From: Actinorhabdospora filicis
GTDB lineage: Bacteria > Actinomycetota > Actinomycetes > Mycobacteriales > Micromonosporaceae
Reading direction: 5' to 3'
Length of the DNA stretch: 64,000 bases
Assembly: GCF_030269765.1 (NCBI RefSeq)
Contig: NZ_BSTX01000002.1
Location: forward strand, 372,001-436,000
Each line of letters starts with the position of its first letter. Positions within the stretch are counted from its first letter, which is position 1. The notes below the pieces were generated by a model, which was given only the letters and a program-made list of their open reading frames with translations, was not told where the DNA came from and did no database searches. A program made the translations under genes and the position numbers. This document shows positions 33,557 through 41,912 of this stretch, piece after piece.

Positions 33557-34239
33557 GACTCGTCCGGGGCGTGATCGGCCGGGATGAGCCGGGCGAGGGC
33601 CTGGATCGCGCGGTAGTGCAAGGCCTTGACGGCGCCATTGGTGAGTCCCATGACCTCGCCGGTCTCACCGACGCTCATGTCGGCGTAGAACCGCAGGAAG
33701 AGGCACTCACGCTGCCTGGCCGTGAGTTCGGCGAAGGCGGCGGACAGGGCCGCGCGATCGGTGGACTGCACGAAGCGTTCGTGGGGGGATGGTTCTTGGC
33801 ATGGGCGCTGCGGTGATACCGGCTCGTGAGACAAGGTCACGTGCCGGGAGAAGGCGCTCTTGTGATGATCCCGGACCAGGTTGCAGGCGATCACCGTCAG
33901 CCAGGCGCCGATGTCCTTGCCCTGCCACTCGAACCCGGAGATCGCCTTCCATGCGCGGGTGAACACCTCCTGGACGAGATCATCGAGGTCCTTGAGCGCC
34001 GGACCGGACATCCGGTTGCGCAGGACGCGGCGGACCTGGTCGACGTTCTGCGCGTAGATCTCGCTGAATGCCTCGCTGCTGCCGTTCTTCGCGCGTGCGA
34101 CGGCCACTGGCGGTGAGGTGATCTCGGTGGTGTCCGGGGCGGGAGCGGTTGCGAAGGCGGCGAACCGGGCCCGGGGACGCGGGGGACGCAGGCGCTCGGC
34201 CCGGGTGCGGTTCGGCCGCTTGTGGACGGTGACGTCCAT
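33553..34239 (-). CDS. ECF-type RNA polymerase sigma factor
   Basis: A 228-aa protein from ATG 34239 (AGGAGA ribosome site). After a 55-residue basic head, region 2 reads FSEIYAQNVDQVRRVLRNR, then DLDDLVQEVFTRAWKAI with the conserved acidic/aromatic residues. Region 4 reads FAELTARQRECLFLRFYADMSVGETGEVMGLTNGAVKALHYRAIQAL (seen in parts), a normal sigma-70 region 4 helix-turn-helix. It directs RNA polymerase to its own promoter set. The neighbour downstream overlaps it; two small Cys-containing genes lie upstream on the same strand. Confidence 0.92.
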   Translation of the reverse strand: MDVTVHKRPNRTRAERLRPPRPRARFAAFATAPAPDTTEITSPPVAVARAKNGSSEAFSEIYAQNVDQVRRVLRNRMSGPALKDLDDLVQEVFTRAWKAISGFEWQGKDIGAWLTVIACNLVRDHHKSAFSRHVTLSHEPVSPQRPCQEPSPHERFVQSTDRAALSAAFAELTARQRECLFLRFYADMSVGETGEVMGLTNGAVKALHYRAIQALARLIPADHAPDES

Positions 34240-34357
34240 GGCGTTCTCCTGAGCGAAGAGTCGTGGTGATGGGGGCGGGGGCCCGGACCTGTGCCCACTT
34301 CGTCCGGGCCCCCTGGGCGTGGCGGGCGGGCCGGGGAGCATCGCGCCCGCCACTGGT

Positions 34358-34555
34358 CTAGGGGCTCGTCTTCGCGGCGGACCCCGTCTCGGGGTCGCGG
34401 CCGTTGACCAGCCGGATGGCGCGCAGCAAGTCGCAGGGTGCGGACGTGAAGCAGCGCAGGCAGTCGCCGGTGGCGCCGCAGGCGGCGTGCTCGGCCTCCG
34501 CGGTGGCCAGCGAGTCGTGGTCGGCCCGGCGCAGGGCCGCGAGCAGGTCGGTCAT
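34358..34555 (-). CDS. 65-aa Cys-containing protein
   Basis: From ATG 34555, overlapping the stop of the preceding gene (ATGA, 34552-34555). It contains CGATGDCLRCFTSAPCDLLRAIR, four cysteines with CxxC spacing that may bind zinc. It ends 119 bases before the sigma factor start. No family is recognised. Confidence 0.62.
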   Translation of the reverse strand: MTDLLAALRRADHDSLATAEAEHAACGATGDCLRCFTSAPCDLLRAIRLVNGRDPETGSAAKTSP

Positions 34556-34863
34556 CGCGCACCTTCCGCCGTATGTGAGTGGTGGCCGTGCCCGCCGATC
34601 CGCGCGAGCTCCCGTGCCCGGGCGATGGGCCCGCATGGTCGCCGCACATTGCAGCGCCTGCACCAGTCGGAGCGCTTCAGGCCGGAGGTGACGGGTGGGA
34701 CGCCGTGTTCGGCGTGCTGCTCTTCGGTCTCGGCGAGGTAGAGGTGGCCGGCGAGTTCCGCCGCCCAGGTGAGCCACTCGGGCCGTTCGTGCTTGGCGCG
34801 CAGGATGTGCTTCGCTTTATCGATGAGGACCGGATGCTGTGGATTCGGTGCAGCTGGTTCCAT
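34552..34863 (-). CDS. 103-aa helical protein with CxxC pair
   Basis: From ATG 34863, with an AGGGAG ribosome site. It has a helical middle (LTWAAELAGHLYLAETEEQHAEHG) and WCRRCNVRRPCGP near the C-terminus, a likely zinc-binding cluster related in style to the following 65-aa protein (CLRCFTSAPC). The pair could be a duplication. It is divergent from an XRE/DUF397 operon. Confidence 0.65.
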   Translation of the reverse strand: MEPAAPNPQHPVLIDKAKHILRAKHERPEWLTWAAELAGHLYLAETEEQHAEHGVPPVTSGLKRSDWCRRCNVRRPCGPIARARELARIGGHGHHSHTAEGAR

Positions 34864-35060
34864 CGCAAACTCCCTGGTAGATCGGGTGCTGCATAGCGAC
34901 CATGGCACATGACGCTACTAGATGCAAGGACAGATAGCGACAGACTGTAGTTTGTGCGTGTACCTTTTGTGTGCACCGCGCCGCGACACGCGTGCGATGC
35001 CCGTCTGGGGGCGGGGCGTCGGCCACACTGATCCGGCGTACGGAGGAGGGAGACCGACGA

Positions 35061-35921
35061 ATGACGAAGCGACCGCTCGGCCCGACCGTCAGCCAGCGCA
35101 TCATCGGCGCCGAGTTGCGAATGTTGCGAGAGGCGGCGGGCCTGACCTGCAAGGAGGTCAGCGAACGCGTCAACTTCTCCGAAGCCAAGGTCAGCCGGAT
35201 CGAGACGGCACGGAACTCCGTGACGCCGAACGACTTGAAGTTCCTACTCGACGCCTACGACGTGACGGCGGACAAGCGCGCTGAGTTCATCGAACTCGTG
35301 AAGCCGCGCCGCAGGCAGAAGAGCTGGTGGAACGCCTACCGGGACATCGTTCCCGAGCGCCGATGGGTCTACGTCCGGCTCGAAGACGAGGCCGAGGGCC
35401 TGCGCAACTATGAGACCGCGTTCATCCCCGGCCTGCTCCAGACCGCCGACTACGCCGACGCGATCATGAAGGTGACCTCACCGGAGGCAACAGCGGAGGT
35501 CCGGCAACGGCGAGTCGACGTTCGCCTCGCCCGGCAGCAGGTACTGACCCGCGAATTCCCGGTGCACCTCTGGGCGATCATCGACGAGGCGGCCCTTCTG
35601 CGCACCAAGGCCCTCCCGGCGGCGGTCGCCAACGAGCAGTTCCTCCACCTGGTCGAGGCGGCGAAGCTGCCGAGCGTCACGATCCAGGTGCTGCCGCTGT
35701 CCGTCGGCCCGCACCCGGCAATGGACGGTGCCTTCACGATCATCGACTTCCCCGACCCCGCCGGGCAGGTCGTTTTCCTCGACTCCCGGACCGGGGGTAT
35801 GTACCTGGAGGAGGACGAGGAGATCCGGGCCTATGACCAGGATTTCGACCACCTCAGGGCCGAGGCGCTCGGCAAGAAAGACTCCGCCGCCCTACTGGAG
35901 GCTCTGGCGCGGGACAATTGA
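35061..35921 (+). CDS. Scr1-type XRE regulator with DUF5753 domain (second copy)
   Basis: A 286-aa protein from ATG 35061 after a GGAGGAGGGAG ribosome site. The XRE helix-turn-helix (LRMLREAAGLTCKEVSERVNFSEAKVSRIE, in parts) is at residues 15-70. The DUF5753 domain follows (SWWNAYRDIVPE, NYETAFIPGLLQTADYADA, VLPLSVGPHPAMDGAFTIIDF). It is distinct in sequence from the regulator at 14030, so it belongs to a separate pair and not to a recent local duplication. A DUF397 gene follows after 32 bases. Confidence 0.93.
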   Translation: MTKRPLGPTVSQRIIGAELRMLREAAGLTCKEVSERVNFSEAKVSRIETARNSVTPNDLKFLLDAYDVTADKRAEFIELVKPRRRQKSWWNAYRDIVPERRWVYVRLEDEAEGLRNYETAFIPGLLQTADYADAIMKVTSPEATAEVRQRRVDVRLARQQVLTREFPVHLWAIIDEAALLRTKALPAAVANEQFLHLVEAAKLPSVTIQVLPLSVGPHPAMDGAFTIIDFPDPAGQVVFLDSRTGGMYLEEDEEIRAYDQDFDHLRAEALGKKDSAALLEALARDN

Positions 35922-35953
35922 GGCGGCAGTTACAACCGAACAGGGAGCCGATA

Positions 35954-36175
35954 ATGGCCCAGCCCGACCTCACCCACGCCCGCTGGCGCCGCTCCACTCG
36001 CAGCAACGGTGGCGGCGGCAACTCCAACTGTGTCGAGACCGCACTGGTGGACGGTGCCGTCGTCGTCCGCGACTCCAAGGACTGCGCCGCATCGGGCTAC
36101 CCCGTGCTGTTGGCCGATCGCGTCAACTGGACCGGCTTCATCGCCCTGCTCAAGGGTGGCGCGCTCGGCCGCTGA
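35954..36175 (+). CDS. DUF397 small partner protein (second copy)
   Basis: A 73-aa protein from ATG 35954 with an AGGGAG ribosome site. Signature residues: ARWRRSTRSNGGGGNSNCVETALV, then VVVRDSKDC and VNWTGFIALLKGG. It is the partner of the preceding XRE regulator. Confidence 0.93.
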   Translation: MAQPDLTHARWRRSTRSNGGGGNSNCVETALVDGAVVVRDSKDCAASGYPVLLADRVNWTGFIALLKGGALGR

Positions 36176-36330
36176 GCAAGGATGGTCGGCGGCGAGGCGC
36201 GGGGCGATGGTAGGTCCGGCCCCGCCGCATGATGGCCGTAACGTGGCCCTCTACATCGCGAGCCATGGGGTCCATGTTCACGAGCAGCGCCCGACGATCT
36301 GCGAGGCCAATGGGAGAGCGGTCAGCAACG

Positions 36331-36549
36331 ATGAGCCTGTCTAGGCGCGCGTATGCCGAAGCGGTTGAGTTCCTGCAAGGCGCCTCGGTATCGGAAGTGG
36401 CCGACTACGCCGCCGGCCTCGGCCTGACTCCGCCCGATGATGAGCCCGGCTGGCGGCTGATCCTCGACTACCCGCCCGGCCACGATGAGCAAGAGCGCTT
36501 GGTCTGGACTCGCACCCTCTACAGCGTTATTGAGCCCACAGACCTGTAG
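36331..36549 (+). CDS. 72-aa hypothetical protein
   Basis: A small soluble protein: SRRAYAEAVEFLQGASVSEVADYAAGLGL, then PGWRLILDYPPGHDEQERLVWTRTLY. ATG 36331 gives 72 aa and ATG 36310 is possible; neither has a convincing ribosome site. Composition and codon use look coding. No family is recognised. Nothing else is visible in the gap from 36550 to 36761. Confidence 0.5.
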   Translation: MSLSRRAYAEAVEFLQGASVSEVADYAAGLGLTPPDDEPGWRLILDYPPGHDEQERLVWTRTLYSVIEPTDL

Positions 36550-36761
36550 CCCACTGGCCCTCGCTCGCCTATACCCACCGGCTGGCCGCCGGCAGACACC
36601 TTGATGAGCTGGAGACCTGGAAACCTGCCGTGGGCTGCGCCCCCCCCGGTGGCGAGCCGGAGGCCTGGAGGTCTGTGTAGAAGTCGTTGCTCATGGCTCG
36701 GCCGGCCGGGCCCCTGGCGTGGTTGACGAGGTCCCAGCTGTCGATAGGCGACACAGGCGAA

Positions 36762-37331
36762 ATGCACCCTGAACGCGGTGTTCGCCGCAAGACTGGCTGG
36801 GTGGACGAGACTGAAATCCTCACCGGCGCGGAGACCTACCAACGGCTCGATGCGACGGGTCGGGAGGCCTTCGATGGCGAGTGGGCCCAAGTACTACACG
36901 TTGCGGCCGTTGACCTGGATCTGGAGCCGCTGGTGCTGATGGTGTGCCGCTGGTGGATCGCCGCAGGAGGTGGAGGAACGCGAGCACAGGCAACGCGTGC
37001 GGAGTTCGACCTGATGCGTCTGCCACGTGCGGTGAACGGCCTGTCGGGTGCCCCGCCATGTGGACGGACCGCCACAGAGATCGCCGGCGTACTGCCCGAC
37101 GAGCAGCGCTGGGAGTTCGAGGCCGCATGGGGGGCCGAGTGCCGCGATGCGGTCGGGGCACGGGATTGGAATGGCCTATGGAGCCTGACCAGTGCCTGGT
37201 ACCACACCCTGCTGGCCACCGAAGATGATCTCGCCCGGGATGAGGCGTTCATCGAGCGAGTGGATACCGCGATCGCAGACGGTCGACTTGACGATCTCTA
37301 CGTCGACGGAACTCTCGTCCGTCGAACGTGA
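36762..37331 (+). CDS. Hypothetical protein resembling the DUF6247 type
   Basis: A 189-aa soluble protein. The N-terminal half reads ILTGAETYQRLDATGREAFDGEW; the C-terminal half ATEIAGVLPDEQRWEFEAAWGAECRDA, similar in style to DUF6247-type actinobacterial proteins found in toxin-antitoxin-like contexts. The start is uncertain: ATG 36762 has a weak AGGCGAA site and GTG 36800 is an alternative. Moderately lower GC than the flanks. The role is not known. Confidence 0.55.
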   Translation: MHPERGVRRKTGWVDETEILTGAETYQRLDATGREAFDGEWAQVLHVAAVDLDLEPLVLMVCRWWIAAGGGGTRAQATRAEFDLMRLPRAVNGLSGAPPCGRTATEIAGVLPDEQRWEFEAAWGAECRDAVGARDWNGLWSLTSAWYHTLLATEDDLARDEAFIERVDTAIADGRLDDLYVDGTLVRRT

Positions 37332-37469
37332 CCCGGGCCAGGTTTCGCGGCCGAGCCCGTAAGGAATGGCGCGGATCAACCGGTGATCCGGATGACCACG
37401 ATGCCGACTACGAGCCGTACCGCTCGACGCGGATGACGCGGGTCAGGACGGTGTCGTCGCGCGAACCCG

Positions 37470-38003
37470 CTAGAACACCCACCGCAGGAAGGACGACAGC
37501 AGCAGGAACAAGGCCGCGATGAGCAGCGAGATCACCAGCTTGACCTTGACGCTCCTCCTCTTCCTCGTCGTGGCCAGCCACAGCCTGATGCCCGCCCCGA
37601 TGGCCGGCAGCATGAAGACCGCGGCGATCGCGTTGGTGAGCACCTGCTCGGACACGGGTCCTACCGACGACGCGACGTTGTGGCCGGCCACCACCGAGAT
37701 CACCCGAACCTCGCTCACCGCCAGCACCGGCAACACCGCGCACAGAGCCCATGCCAGGACCCCGGTGACGACCTGCCGGACCGCACGGTCGCCCGGTTCG
37801 CCCTCCGGAGCCTGCGTGGACATCGCCTCCTTGCGCAGCCGTTCGTACCGCCGTACCAGGGATCTCAACTCGATCGCGGCGGCCAGCGCGATGACCGGGA
37901 TGACCTGGGCGAGGAGTGCCGCGTATTCCTTCGTCACCCGCCACTTGTAGCAACGGGGTGCAACCGGGCCGGTGGCGAGCGGTCCCAGAAGTTTGTAGAC
38001 CAT
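37470..38003 (-). CDS. Membrane protein with four hydrophobic segments
   Basis: A 177-aa protein from ATG 38003; GTG 37937 would remove 22 residues and leave the operator repeats outside the gene. Hydrophobic segments: LLAQVIPVIALAAAIEL, VVTGVLAWALCAVLPVLAV, AVFMLPAIGAGIRLWLA and LVISLLIAALFLLLSSFL, with a charged cytoplasmic stretch (RRYERLRKEAMSTQAPEGEPGD). No family is recognised. It is divergent from the regulator at 38071, and the TTTGTAGA repeats lie in between. Confidence 0.65.
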   Translation of the reverse strand: MVYKLLGPLATGPVAPRCYKWRVTKEYAALLAQVIPVIALAAAIELRSLVRRYERLRKEAMSTQAPEGEPGDRAVRQVVTGVLAWALCAVLPVLAVSEVRVISVVAGHNVASSVGPVSEQVLTNAIAAVFMLPAIGAGIRLWLATTRKRRSVKVKLVISLLIAALFLLLSSFLRWVF

Positions 38004-38053
38004 GGTTGACAAACTCGGTTCCTCCGCTAGTTTGTAGATGCTGTTCTACAAAC
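37990..38053. promoter_or_regulatory. Two inverted repeats with TTTGTAG cores
   Basis: Repeat 1: AGTTTGT (37990-37996) and ACAAACT (38009-38015). Repeat 2: GTTTGTAGA (38030-38038) and TCTACAAAC (38045-38053), nine perfect base pairs around TGCTGT. A lone TTGTAG occurs at 37945. The elements span the divergent promoter region and are AT-rich in a GC-rich setting, as expected for an operator. Confidence 0.65.
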
Positions 38054-38070
38054 CTGTGGGTGGAGGGCAA

Positions 38071-38709
38071 GTGGTCAAGGAACTGCTCGGCGTGGCCGAC
38101 ATCGCCGCGATGTTCGAGGTCGAGCCCAAGACGGTCAGCATGTGGCGGCTGCGGTACCCGGGATTCCCCGAGCCCGACGTCGTCATCGGCAACACCGCGG
38201 GCTGGGACCCCGAGCGGGCCGCCGAGATCCGCGCCTGGGAGAGCCGCCGTCCCGGGCAGGGGCGGCGGGCGATGATGGCCGACCACGTCCAGGAGACGCT
38301 GCGCCGGACCTTCATCTTCCGGTTCATGCGTCCCGACGACTTCTCCTCGGCGCCGATCGACTTCCCGGGCGTCGTCTACGAAAACGGGCGCCTCGCCGAG
38401 GGCATGCAGACCAAGGCCGCCGAGCACCTCATCGAGGCCCTCCACGACGGCGGCTGCGAGATCGTCTTCCAGGATGCCGGAGCCGACGTCGTCGAGGCCG
38501 TCCGGCACGTCCTGTGGGACCAGTGGACCGAGGACGAGGTCGGCGGCCACGAGTTCCTCGGCGAGCTCTTCGACGACCACGGCCGCATCTACCACGGCTG
38601 CACCGCCTTCGACGCCGCCGCCTACACGCTGCAAAGACTCGCCGCGCTCGGCGCCGACATCCTCCCGCGCGAGTCGTACCCGCGGGCACCGGGCCGCAAG
38701 GCGAACTGA
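38071..38709 (+). CDS. DNA-binding-type protein with AlpA/MerR-like N-terminus
   Basis: A 212-aa protein from GTG 38071, with GGAGGG just upstream. Residues 3-55 read LLGVADIAAMFEVEPKTVSMWRLRYPGFPEPDVV, a helix-turn-helix plus small wing like AlpA/MerR-type excisionase folds. The rest is alpha/beta (MQTKAAEHLIEALHDGGCEIVFQD, EDEVGGHEFLGELFDDHGRIYHGC) and unknown. It is 25 bases upstream of the inositol-3-phosphate synthase gene, so the two are cotranscribed. It probably represses its own promoter at the TTTGTAGA repeats. Confidence 0.75.
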   Translation: MVKELLGVADIAAMFEVEPKTVSMWRLRYPGFPEPDVVIGNTAGWDPERAAEIRAWESRRPGQGRRAMMADHVQETLRRTFIFRFMRPDDFSSAPIDFPGVVYENGRLAEGMQTKAAEHLIEALHDGGCEIVFQDAGADVVEAVRHVLWDQWTEDEVGGHEFLGELFDDHGRIYHGCTAFDAAAYTLQRLAALGADILPRESYPRAPGRKAN

Positions 38710-38734
38710 CCCACCACTTCGGACTGGAGACCCC

Positions 38735-40057
38735 ATGGAAACCACCAAGCGCGACATCGAACCCGCCGCCGGACGGCTGGGCGTCCTCATCGTCGGACTC
38801 GGCGCCGTCGCGTCGACCTTCATCGCCGGTGTCGAGCTGATCAGACGCGGACTCGCCGAGCCCGTCGGATCACTCACCCAAATGGGCACCATCCGCCTCG
38901 GCAAACGCACCGAGGGACGCGTCCCGCACATCCGCGACTTCGTGCCGCTCGCCGGACTCGACCAGCTGGTCTTCGGCGCCTGGGACCCCGTCGCCGACAA
39001 CGCCTACGAGGCCGCGCTGAAGTGCGGCGTCCTCGACCGGCTCACCCACATCGAACCGATCGCCGGTGAGCTCAAGGCGATCGAGCCGATGCCGGCCGTC
39101 TTCGACCAGAACTACGTGCGCCGCATTGAGGGCGCCAACGTCAAGACCGCGACCGGTAAACGCGCGCAGGCCGAGGCCCTGCGCGACGACATCCGCGCCT
39201 TCAAGACGGCCCACTCCTGTGACCGGCTGGTGGTGATCTGGTGCGCCTCCACCGAGACGTTCATCGAGCCCGGCCCGGCCCATGAGGACCTGAGCTCGCT
39301 GGAGGCCGCGATCGACGCCGACGACGCCAGCGTCCCGCCGTCGATGCTCTACGCCTATGCCTCCCTCATGGAGGGCGTGCCGTTCATCAACGGAGCACCC
39401 AACCTCACCACCGACGTCCCGGCCATGGTCGAACTCGCCCACAACACCGGTGTCGCCATCGGCGGCAAGGACTTCAAGTCCGGGCAGACCCTCCTCAAGA
39501 CCGTGCTGGCGCCGATGCTCAAGACCCGCATGCTGGGGCTGCAGGGCTGGTACTCCACCAACATCCTCGGCAACCGCGACGGTGAGGTGCTGGAGGACCC
39601 CGACAGCTTCCGCACCAAGGAGAAGACCAAGCTCGGCGTCCTGGAGCACATCCTCCAGCCCGATCTCTACCCCGAGCTCTACGGCGACTTCCACCACAAG
39701 GTCCGCATCAACTACTACCCGCCCCGCGGTGACAACAAAGAGGGCTGGGACAACATCGACATCTCCGGGTGGCTGGGCTACCCGATGCAGATCAAGGTGA
39801 ACTTCCTCTGCCGCGACTCGATCCTGGCCGCACCTCTCGTCTTGGACCTCGTGCTCTTCACCGACCTCGCCCAGCGCGCCGGGCTCAAGGGCATCCAGGA
39901 GTGGCTCTCGCTCTACTTCAAGAGCCCCCAGCACGCGCCCAGCGTCTATCCCGAGCACGACCTGTTCATCCAGCAGACCAAGCTGAAGAACACGCTGCGC
40001 TGGCTGATGGGCGAGGAGCAGATCACCCACCTGGGGATGGAGTACTACGAGGACTGA
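38735..40057 (+). CDS. Inositol-3-phosphate synthase, long form
   Basis: A 440-aa protein that converts glucose 6-phosphate to 1D-myo-inositol 3-phosphate with NAD, the first step to inositol, mycothiol and phosphatidylinositol. Visible family features: the Rossmann GLGAVASTFIAG, WDPVADNAYEAA, NGAPNLTTDVP, a GGKDFKSGQTLLKT catalytic block and WYSTNILGNRDG. At 440 residues it is longer than the roughly 365-aa mycobacterial Ino1 and closer to the long actinomycete/eukaryote-like form. It directly follows a DNA-binding protein gene. I chose ATG 38735 because GGAGACC precedes it and the Rossmann fold begins shortly after. Confidence 0.93.
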   Translation: METTKRDIEPAAGRLGVLIVGLGAVASTFIAGVELIRRGLAEPVGSLTQMGTIRLGKRTEGRVPHIRDFVPLAGLDQLVFGAWDPVADNAYEAALKCGVLDRLTHIEPIAGELKAIEPMPAVFDQNYVRRIEGANVKTATGKRAQAEALRDDIRAFKTAHSCDRLVVIWCASTETFIEPGPAHEDLSSLEAAIDADDASVPPSMLYAYASLMEGVPFINGAPNLTTDVPAMVELAHNTGVAIGGKDFKSGQTLLKTVLAPMLKTRMLGLQGWYSTNILGNRDGEVLEDPDSFRTKEKTKLGVLEHILQPDLYPELYGDFHHKVRINYYPPRGDNKEGWDNIDISGWLGYPMQIKVNFLCRDSILAAPLVLDLVLFTDLAQRAGLKGIQEWLSLYFKSPQHAPSVYPEHDLFIQQTKLKNTLRWLMGEEQITHLGMEYYED

Positions 40058-40135
40058 CGGCTCCCCCCGGCCGCCGGCGCGCTCGCCTCGTATATTCGCT
40101 ATCCGGCGGCCGGAGTGGCGTGGTACACATCCGCG

Positions 40136-40909
40136 GTGCCAATCATCTTGGAGTTTCCCGAGGCCCTGCGGCTGATCGAGGCCGGTTCCGCGAGGTTCCG
40201 CGCCGCGATCGCCTCCGTGCCCGACCTTGACGTCCAGGTCCCGACCTGTCCGGACTGGACGCTGCGTGAGCTGGCGCAGCACCTCGGTGACGGCCGTCGC
40301 CGACAGGCCGCGATCGTCGCGGCGGGACCAGGTGCGGAACCTCCGGCGAAGACGTCCCCGACGGGCGCTCCGACCGCGCCGCGCGACCGGGAAGCCCTGG
40401 ACGCCTGGCTGGATGAGGCGACGCAGTCGATGCTGGCCGCGATGCGCGAGGCGGGCCCGGACCGGGGTTGCTGGACCTGGTGGGGCACCTCGCAGGCCCC
40501 GCAGACCAGCGGCGCGATCGCCCGGCACCAGGTCCAGGAGTTCGCCGTCCACACCTACGACGTCCAGGTCACCCTGGGCTCCCCGCAGCCGCTGCCGACC
40601 GAGGTCGCCGTCTACGGCGTCCCCCAGTTCCTCACGATGGTCTCGGCGACGACCGTCCCGTGGCCGTTCAAGCCCGCGACCATCGACCTGCACATCACCG
40701 AGGGCGGCTCCTGGCGGGTGAGCCTCAACGCCGACGGCGTCCGCTGCGACGACCTCGCCGCCGACGCCGAACCCGGCGACATGGTGATGCGTGGTTCGGC
40801 CAGCGACATGGTCCTCTACTTCTACGACCGCATCTCGTACAACGGGCTGGAGATCAGCGGCGACACCGAGCCGATGGATCAGCTCGCCGTCTGGGACCCC
40901 GACGCCTAG
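40136..40909 (+). CDS. Mycothiol-dependent maleylpyruvate isomerase-family protein
   Basis: A 257-aa protein. The N-terminal DinB/MDMPI_N four-helix domain has TCPDWTLRELAQHLG and IARHQVQEFAVHTYDV, which carry the metal-binding His residues. The C-terminal MDMPI_C domain follows (TIDLHITEGGSWRVSL, GDMVMRGSASDMVLYFY). Such enzymes use mycothiol as cofactor for isomerisation or transfer, though the substrate of most members is unknown. Start GTG 40136 was chosen from the domain boundary. There is no ribosome site, and TACACA lies a few bases upstream, so the gene may be leaderless. Confidence 0.9.
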   Translation: MPIILEFPEALRLIEAGSARFRAAIASVPDLDVQVPTCPDWTLRELAQHLGDGRRRQAAIVAAGPGAEPPAKTSPTGAPTAPRDREALDAWLDEATQSMLAAMREAGPDRGCWTWWGTSQAPQTSGAIARHQVQEFAVHTYDVQVTLGSPQPLPTEVAVYGVPQFLTMVSATTVPWPFKPATIDLHITEGGSWRVSLNADGVRCDDLAADAEPGDMVMRGSASDMVLYFYDRISYNGLEISGDTEPMDQLAVWDPDA

Positions 40910-41064
40910 AGAAGCCGGCGCGACTTCGGGGGGTTCGGCGAGATCGGCCGGGCGATGGAGCACGACTCCCCGAAGCCGCTGCTCCGTCTGGCCACCGTCC
41001 GCGATCGGGCGCAGGGGCTCAGTCACTAGATCAGCACCCGCACGGCCTGTGCCAAGATTCCCGA

Positions 41065-41475
41065 ATGGTGGCAGAGCCCAGCGCGGATACCCATCCACTC
41101 GACCGGCATCGCGACCCGTCCCGAGTAGCCGTCGTCCAGGGCCTGGCCGCCGAAGTGGCGGCCCACCACGGCGGTGACCTCACGCGGATGCGGCGAGCGA
41201 ACGGGTACTCGAACGCGACGTGGGTCGGTGACGGCATCGCCGTGCGGATCGCGCACACCCCCGTCGACATGGCGCGCGAGGTCGCGCTCGTGCGCGCTCT
41301 GCCGCCAGAGGTCGGGCACCCGGAAATCCTCGGGGAGGGCACCGTCGAGGGTCACGGCTGGATCGTGACCGCGGAGGTTCGCGGCCGGAACCTGCACGAG
41401 GCATGGCCGGCGCTGACACCCGCCGAGCAACGACGGGCGGTCGGTCAGCTGTGGGCTCGGGCCCAGTGGCTCTAA
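41065..41475 (+). pseudogene. Truncated APH-type phosphotransferase
   Basis: A 136-aa ORF covering only the N-lobe of an aminoglycoside-phosphotransferase/homoserine-kinase-like fold: RRANGYSNATWVGDGIAVRIAH (nucleotide loop and Lys/Arg position), MAREVALVRALPPEVGHPEIL, GWIVTAEVRGRNL. The catalytic HGD and DxD motifs should follow but a TAA stop comes right after LWARAQWL. It is most likely an inactive remnant. The 155 bases in front also hold a frame ending in MEHDSPKPLLRLATVRDRAQ that may be the tail of another lost gene. Confidence 0.7.
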
Positions 41476-41490
41476 GGGTGGTTTCTGGGC

Positions 41491-41874
41491 ATGGACACCG
41501 ATCGGTTCGACACCACCACGCTGAACGAGGCCGAGAGCCGCTTCCAGGCCGCGCTGCTGGACAGCGATGTGCCCGCGCTCGACGCGTTCCTGCACGAAGA
41601 TGTCCGCTTCACCGGCCCCGACGGTTCCACGATCGACAAGGCCGCCGACCTGGCCGCGCACCGGGGGCGGACGCTCGTGCTCAGCGAGGTCGGCGAGGTC
41701 AGCCGTGAGGTCCAGGTCATCGACGGAGTCGGTGTCACCCGGGCGACCCTGCACCTCGTGGGTACCTTTGCCGGCGACAAGATCGAGGCGACCATGGCGT
41801 ACACGCGGACCTGGGTCCCGTCGGCGGACGGCTGGGTGATCGCCGCCGCGCACGGGTCGCCGGTCGCGCCCTAG
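41491..41874 (+). CDS. NTF2/SnoaL-like fold protein (DUF4440 type)
   Basis: A 127-aa protein. LNEAESRFQAALLDSDVPALDAFLHEDVRFTGPDG followed by REVQVIDGVGVTRATLHLVGTFAG and AYTRTWVPSADGWVIAAAHGS is the classic SnoaL/DUF4440 pattern: a helix pair over a curved sheet making a small-molecule pocket. The substrate is unknown. There is no clear ribosome site; the ATG lies 15 bases after the truncated phosphotransferase. Confidence 0.87.
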   Translation: MDTDRFDTTTLNEAESRFQAALLDSDVPALDAFLHEDVRFTGPDGSTIDKAADLAAHRGRTLVLSEVGEVSREVQVIDGVGVTRATLHLVGTFAGDKIEATMAYTRTWVPSADGWVIAAAHGSPVAP

Positions 41875-41912
41875 CGCCGGGGCCGCAGGGGTTGCCTCGT
41901 CCCCGGGCGGGG

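Noticed and set aside
36550..36761. Direct repeat-like CCTGGAG/ACCTGG segments near 36600-36680
   Set aside because: Short, irregular and not matching an att or operator pattern.
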